From Oegoconia quadripuncta (lineage: Eukaryota > Arthropoda > Insecta > Lepidoptera > Autostichidae), in contig OX438757.1 in assembly GCA_949316235.1 (NCBI GenBank), forward strand, positions 20,273,505 to 20,337,504: a stretch of 64,000 nucleotides of DNA. The letters run 5' to 3'. Every line of letters starts with the position of its first letter. Within the stretch, counting starts at the first letter, position 1. Shown piece after piece: positions 62,680 through 64,000 of this stretch. The position numbers and the translations under genes are program-made. The notes below the pieces were generated by a model. That model was not told where the DNA came from. It saw nothing but the letters and a program-made list of their open reading frames with translations, and did no database searches.

Positions 62680-63057
62680 GTCGTCGGGAAGGTCGTTGAC
62701 ATTTCACACACAGAAAGCAACGTTCGTACCAAAAACGAAATGTACCGAATTAGCGAGTCGTGCACGAGTTTGTTTGAGAATGAGAGTAATTGTGTTGTGA
62801 TTCTTAGCAATTTGAGAGTAATTTGTGAGTGCCTGTAATGTGAGTGAGAGCGCTGAGTGCGGTGTGCGAGGGGGCGGGGTAGAGGGGGGACAAACACACG
62901 TATCTTGTTATAAAAGCGTGCCTGCAAGTTATCAGCTTCATTATTTATTTTGAGACTCTCGCGGAAATGTGTTCGTGAATAATTGGGAACGTTTAGTACT
63001 TAGCGTTATACATATGTGGACATATAATATACAGGGTGAAATTTAATTCGCGTAATT
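62680..63057. other. Unassigned DNA
   Basis: 62840-62895 is G-rich. I see no gene or family. Confidence 0.4.
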
Positions 63058-63670
63058 CCTGTTTACTGGTCACTCTACTCCTGATTACGAAAAACTTTCC
63101 AATAGGAATGTTAGTCGAATTCGATAAAAAACAATTCGATTTAACAATATAACCGCCTCCGTGGCTCAATATAACCGCCTCCGTGGCTCAATATAACCGC
63201 CTCCGTGGCTCAATATAACCGCCTCCGTGGCTCAATGTAAACAACATTGGGTTTACGATTCGGAGGTCGCGGGTACGATCCCCAGCGGGGTACATGTTTA
63301 AGTACTCGGTTTGGTTGGTGGTAGGGCATTTAAAATGTCCGCCTGGCTAGCTACCACCATCTTATCTAAATCTGCCGCCAAGCAGCAATGTTAATGGCAT
63401 TGTTGTGTTCCGGTTGTCAGAAATAAGATAGCCAGTCCCCCAAATGTGTTGGGGTTTCCGGGCCAGTGCGCTTCCACCTTCGACCTCATCTTCACTTAAC
63501 ATTAGGTGTGATTGAGGTCAAGTATGAACCCGTCGTGCATAAAAAAAAAGAAAATATTAAGTAAATCATTCTGAGACCACCTTAGTATGAAAGTCCAACA
63601 ATTCTCGGCTGATATGGTTCCTAGTGGAAAGTAGTTCGTAATCAGTAGTGGAGTCACCAGCCTCTTCAGT
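63058..63670. mobile_element. TIR-d copy split by SINE-C
   Basis: Left end CTGGTCACTCTACTCCTGAT, TACGAAAAACTTTCC (63068 on). The right end read inward is CTGGTGACTCCACTACTGAT, TACGAACTACTTTCCACTAG (63662 back). SINE-C occupies 63149-63550. No transposase is visible. Confidence 0.75.
63149..63550 (+). mobile_element. SINE-C with fourfold 5'-end tandem repeat
   Basis: Four perfect 22-bp units (ATAACCGCCTCCGTGGCTCA then AT) at 63149-63236 precede a single complete SINE-C body with B box GGTACGATCCCC (one change) and poly(A) at 63541-63550. Each unit includes the A-box region (GTGGCTCA), so four copies of it lie before one B box. Confidence 0.93.
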
Positions 63671-63751
63671 GGAGCCTGGATGGCCCACTACACAAACTGG
63701 CCGTCCAGTTAACAGAGCACTTACCAACTTTATGATAACCACCTTTTTTTT

Positions 63752-64000
63752 CTTTTTTTTTATGCACGACGGGTTTGTACTTGACCTCAATCACACCTGA
63801 TGTTAAGTGAAGATGAGGTCGAAGGTGGAAGCGTACTGACCCGGAAACCCCAATACATTTGGGGGACTGGCTATCTTATCTCTGACAACCGGAACACAAC
63901 AATACTATTAACATTGCTGTTTGGCGGCAGATTTAGATAAGATGGTCGTAGCTAGCCAGGTGGACATTTAAAATGTCCTACCATCAACTAAACCGAGTAC
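63752..64000 (-). mobile_element. SINE-C copy running off the window
   Basis: T-run, ATGCACGACGGGTTTGTACT through ACCATCAACTAAACCGAGTA. The tRNA-like head should lie just past the end. Confidence 0.88.

Overview
This window looks like non-coding, repeat-packed nuclear DNA of a moth or butterfly (Lepidoptera). It is AT-rich and has almost no long reading frames. It is filled with several tRNA-derived SINE families that keep polymerase III A and B boxes, with 5'-truncated non-LTR retrotransposons (Jockey-like, CR1/R1-like, RTE-like), and with a mariner copy, terminal-inverted-repeat elements and Helitron-like pieces ending in CTAGT. I recognise this mixture from lepidopteran genomes, but the assignment rests on repeat content alone. 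I cannot support any conserved single-copy host gene. The only long intact protein gene belongs to a retrotransposon.

Layout. 1-2.2 kb: 3' end of a two-hairpin LINE, two SINE-A copies and an aberrant Jockey-like fragment. 2.3-3.06 kb: a piece of an unclassified repeat family (called FB here) with a 43-bp minisatellite. 3.07-6.28 kb: the most complete LINE (LINE-G), with a gag fragment, endonuclease and reverse transcriptase, all broken. 6.88-8.94 kb: a nearly perfect inverted repeat with 458-bp arms; one arm carries an 857-bp inverted-repeat element flanked by TA. 9-16 kb: Helitron-like, SINE-B and LINE scraps with much unassigned DNA. 17.1-18.5 kb: a Jockey-like LINE with FADDT. 20-22 kb: a 67-bp minisatellite, SINEs and a 0.5-kb TIR element. 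23-27 kb: nested SINE-C, LINE and FB pieces. 27.6-28.99 kb: a diverged tandem array running into an unrecognised 142-codon frame. 29-35 kb: LINE and SINE scraps, a 5S-rRNA-like piece, a mariner-derived MITE and a LINE 3' end with a clear target duplication. 35.8-37.75 kb: a 30-bp minisatellite and a broken mariner. 38.4-39.5 kb: a doubly nested TIR element. 40-47.2 kb: more SINE and LINE scraps. 47.76-50.62 kb: a Helitron-like element swollen by internal tandem repeats. 53.77-59.03 kb: a complete Ty3/Gypsy retrotransposon with identical LTRs. 59-64 kb: SINE-C, SINE-A, SINE-D and TIR elements, including a SINE-C whose 5' end is amplified fourfold.

How the parts fit. Most elements sit inside one another, so relative ages can be read. 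The youngest clear event is the Ty3/Gypsy insertion into a SINE-A copy. Autonomous and non-autonomous partners occur together: mariner with a MITE sharing its ends, and SINE-C with a LINE that has a similar 3' tail (as for SINEs that borrow LINE reverse transcriptase). Family names such as SINE-A, LINE-J, FB, TIR-a and Rep-r are local labels used only for this window.
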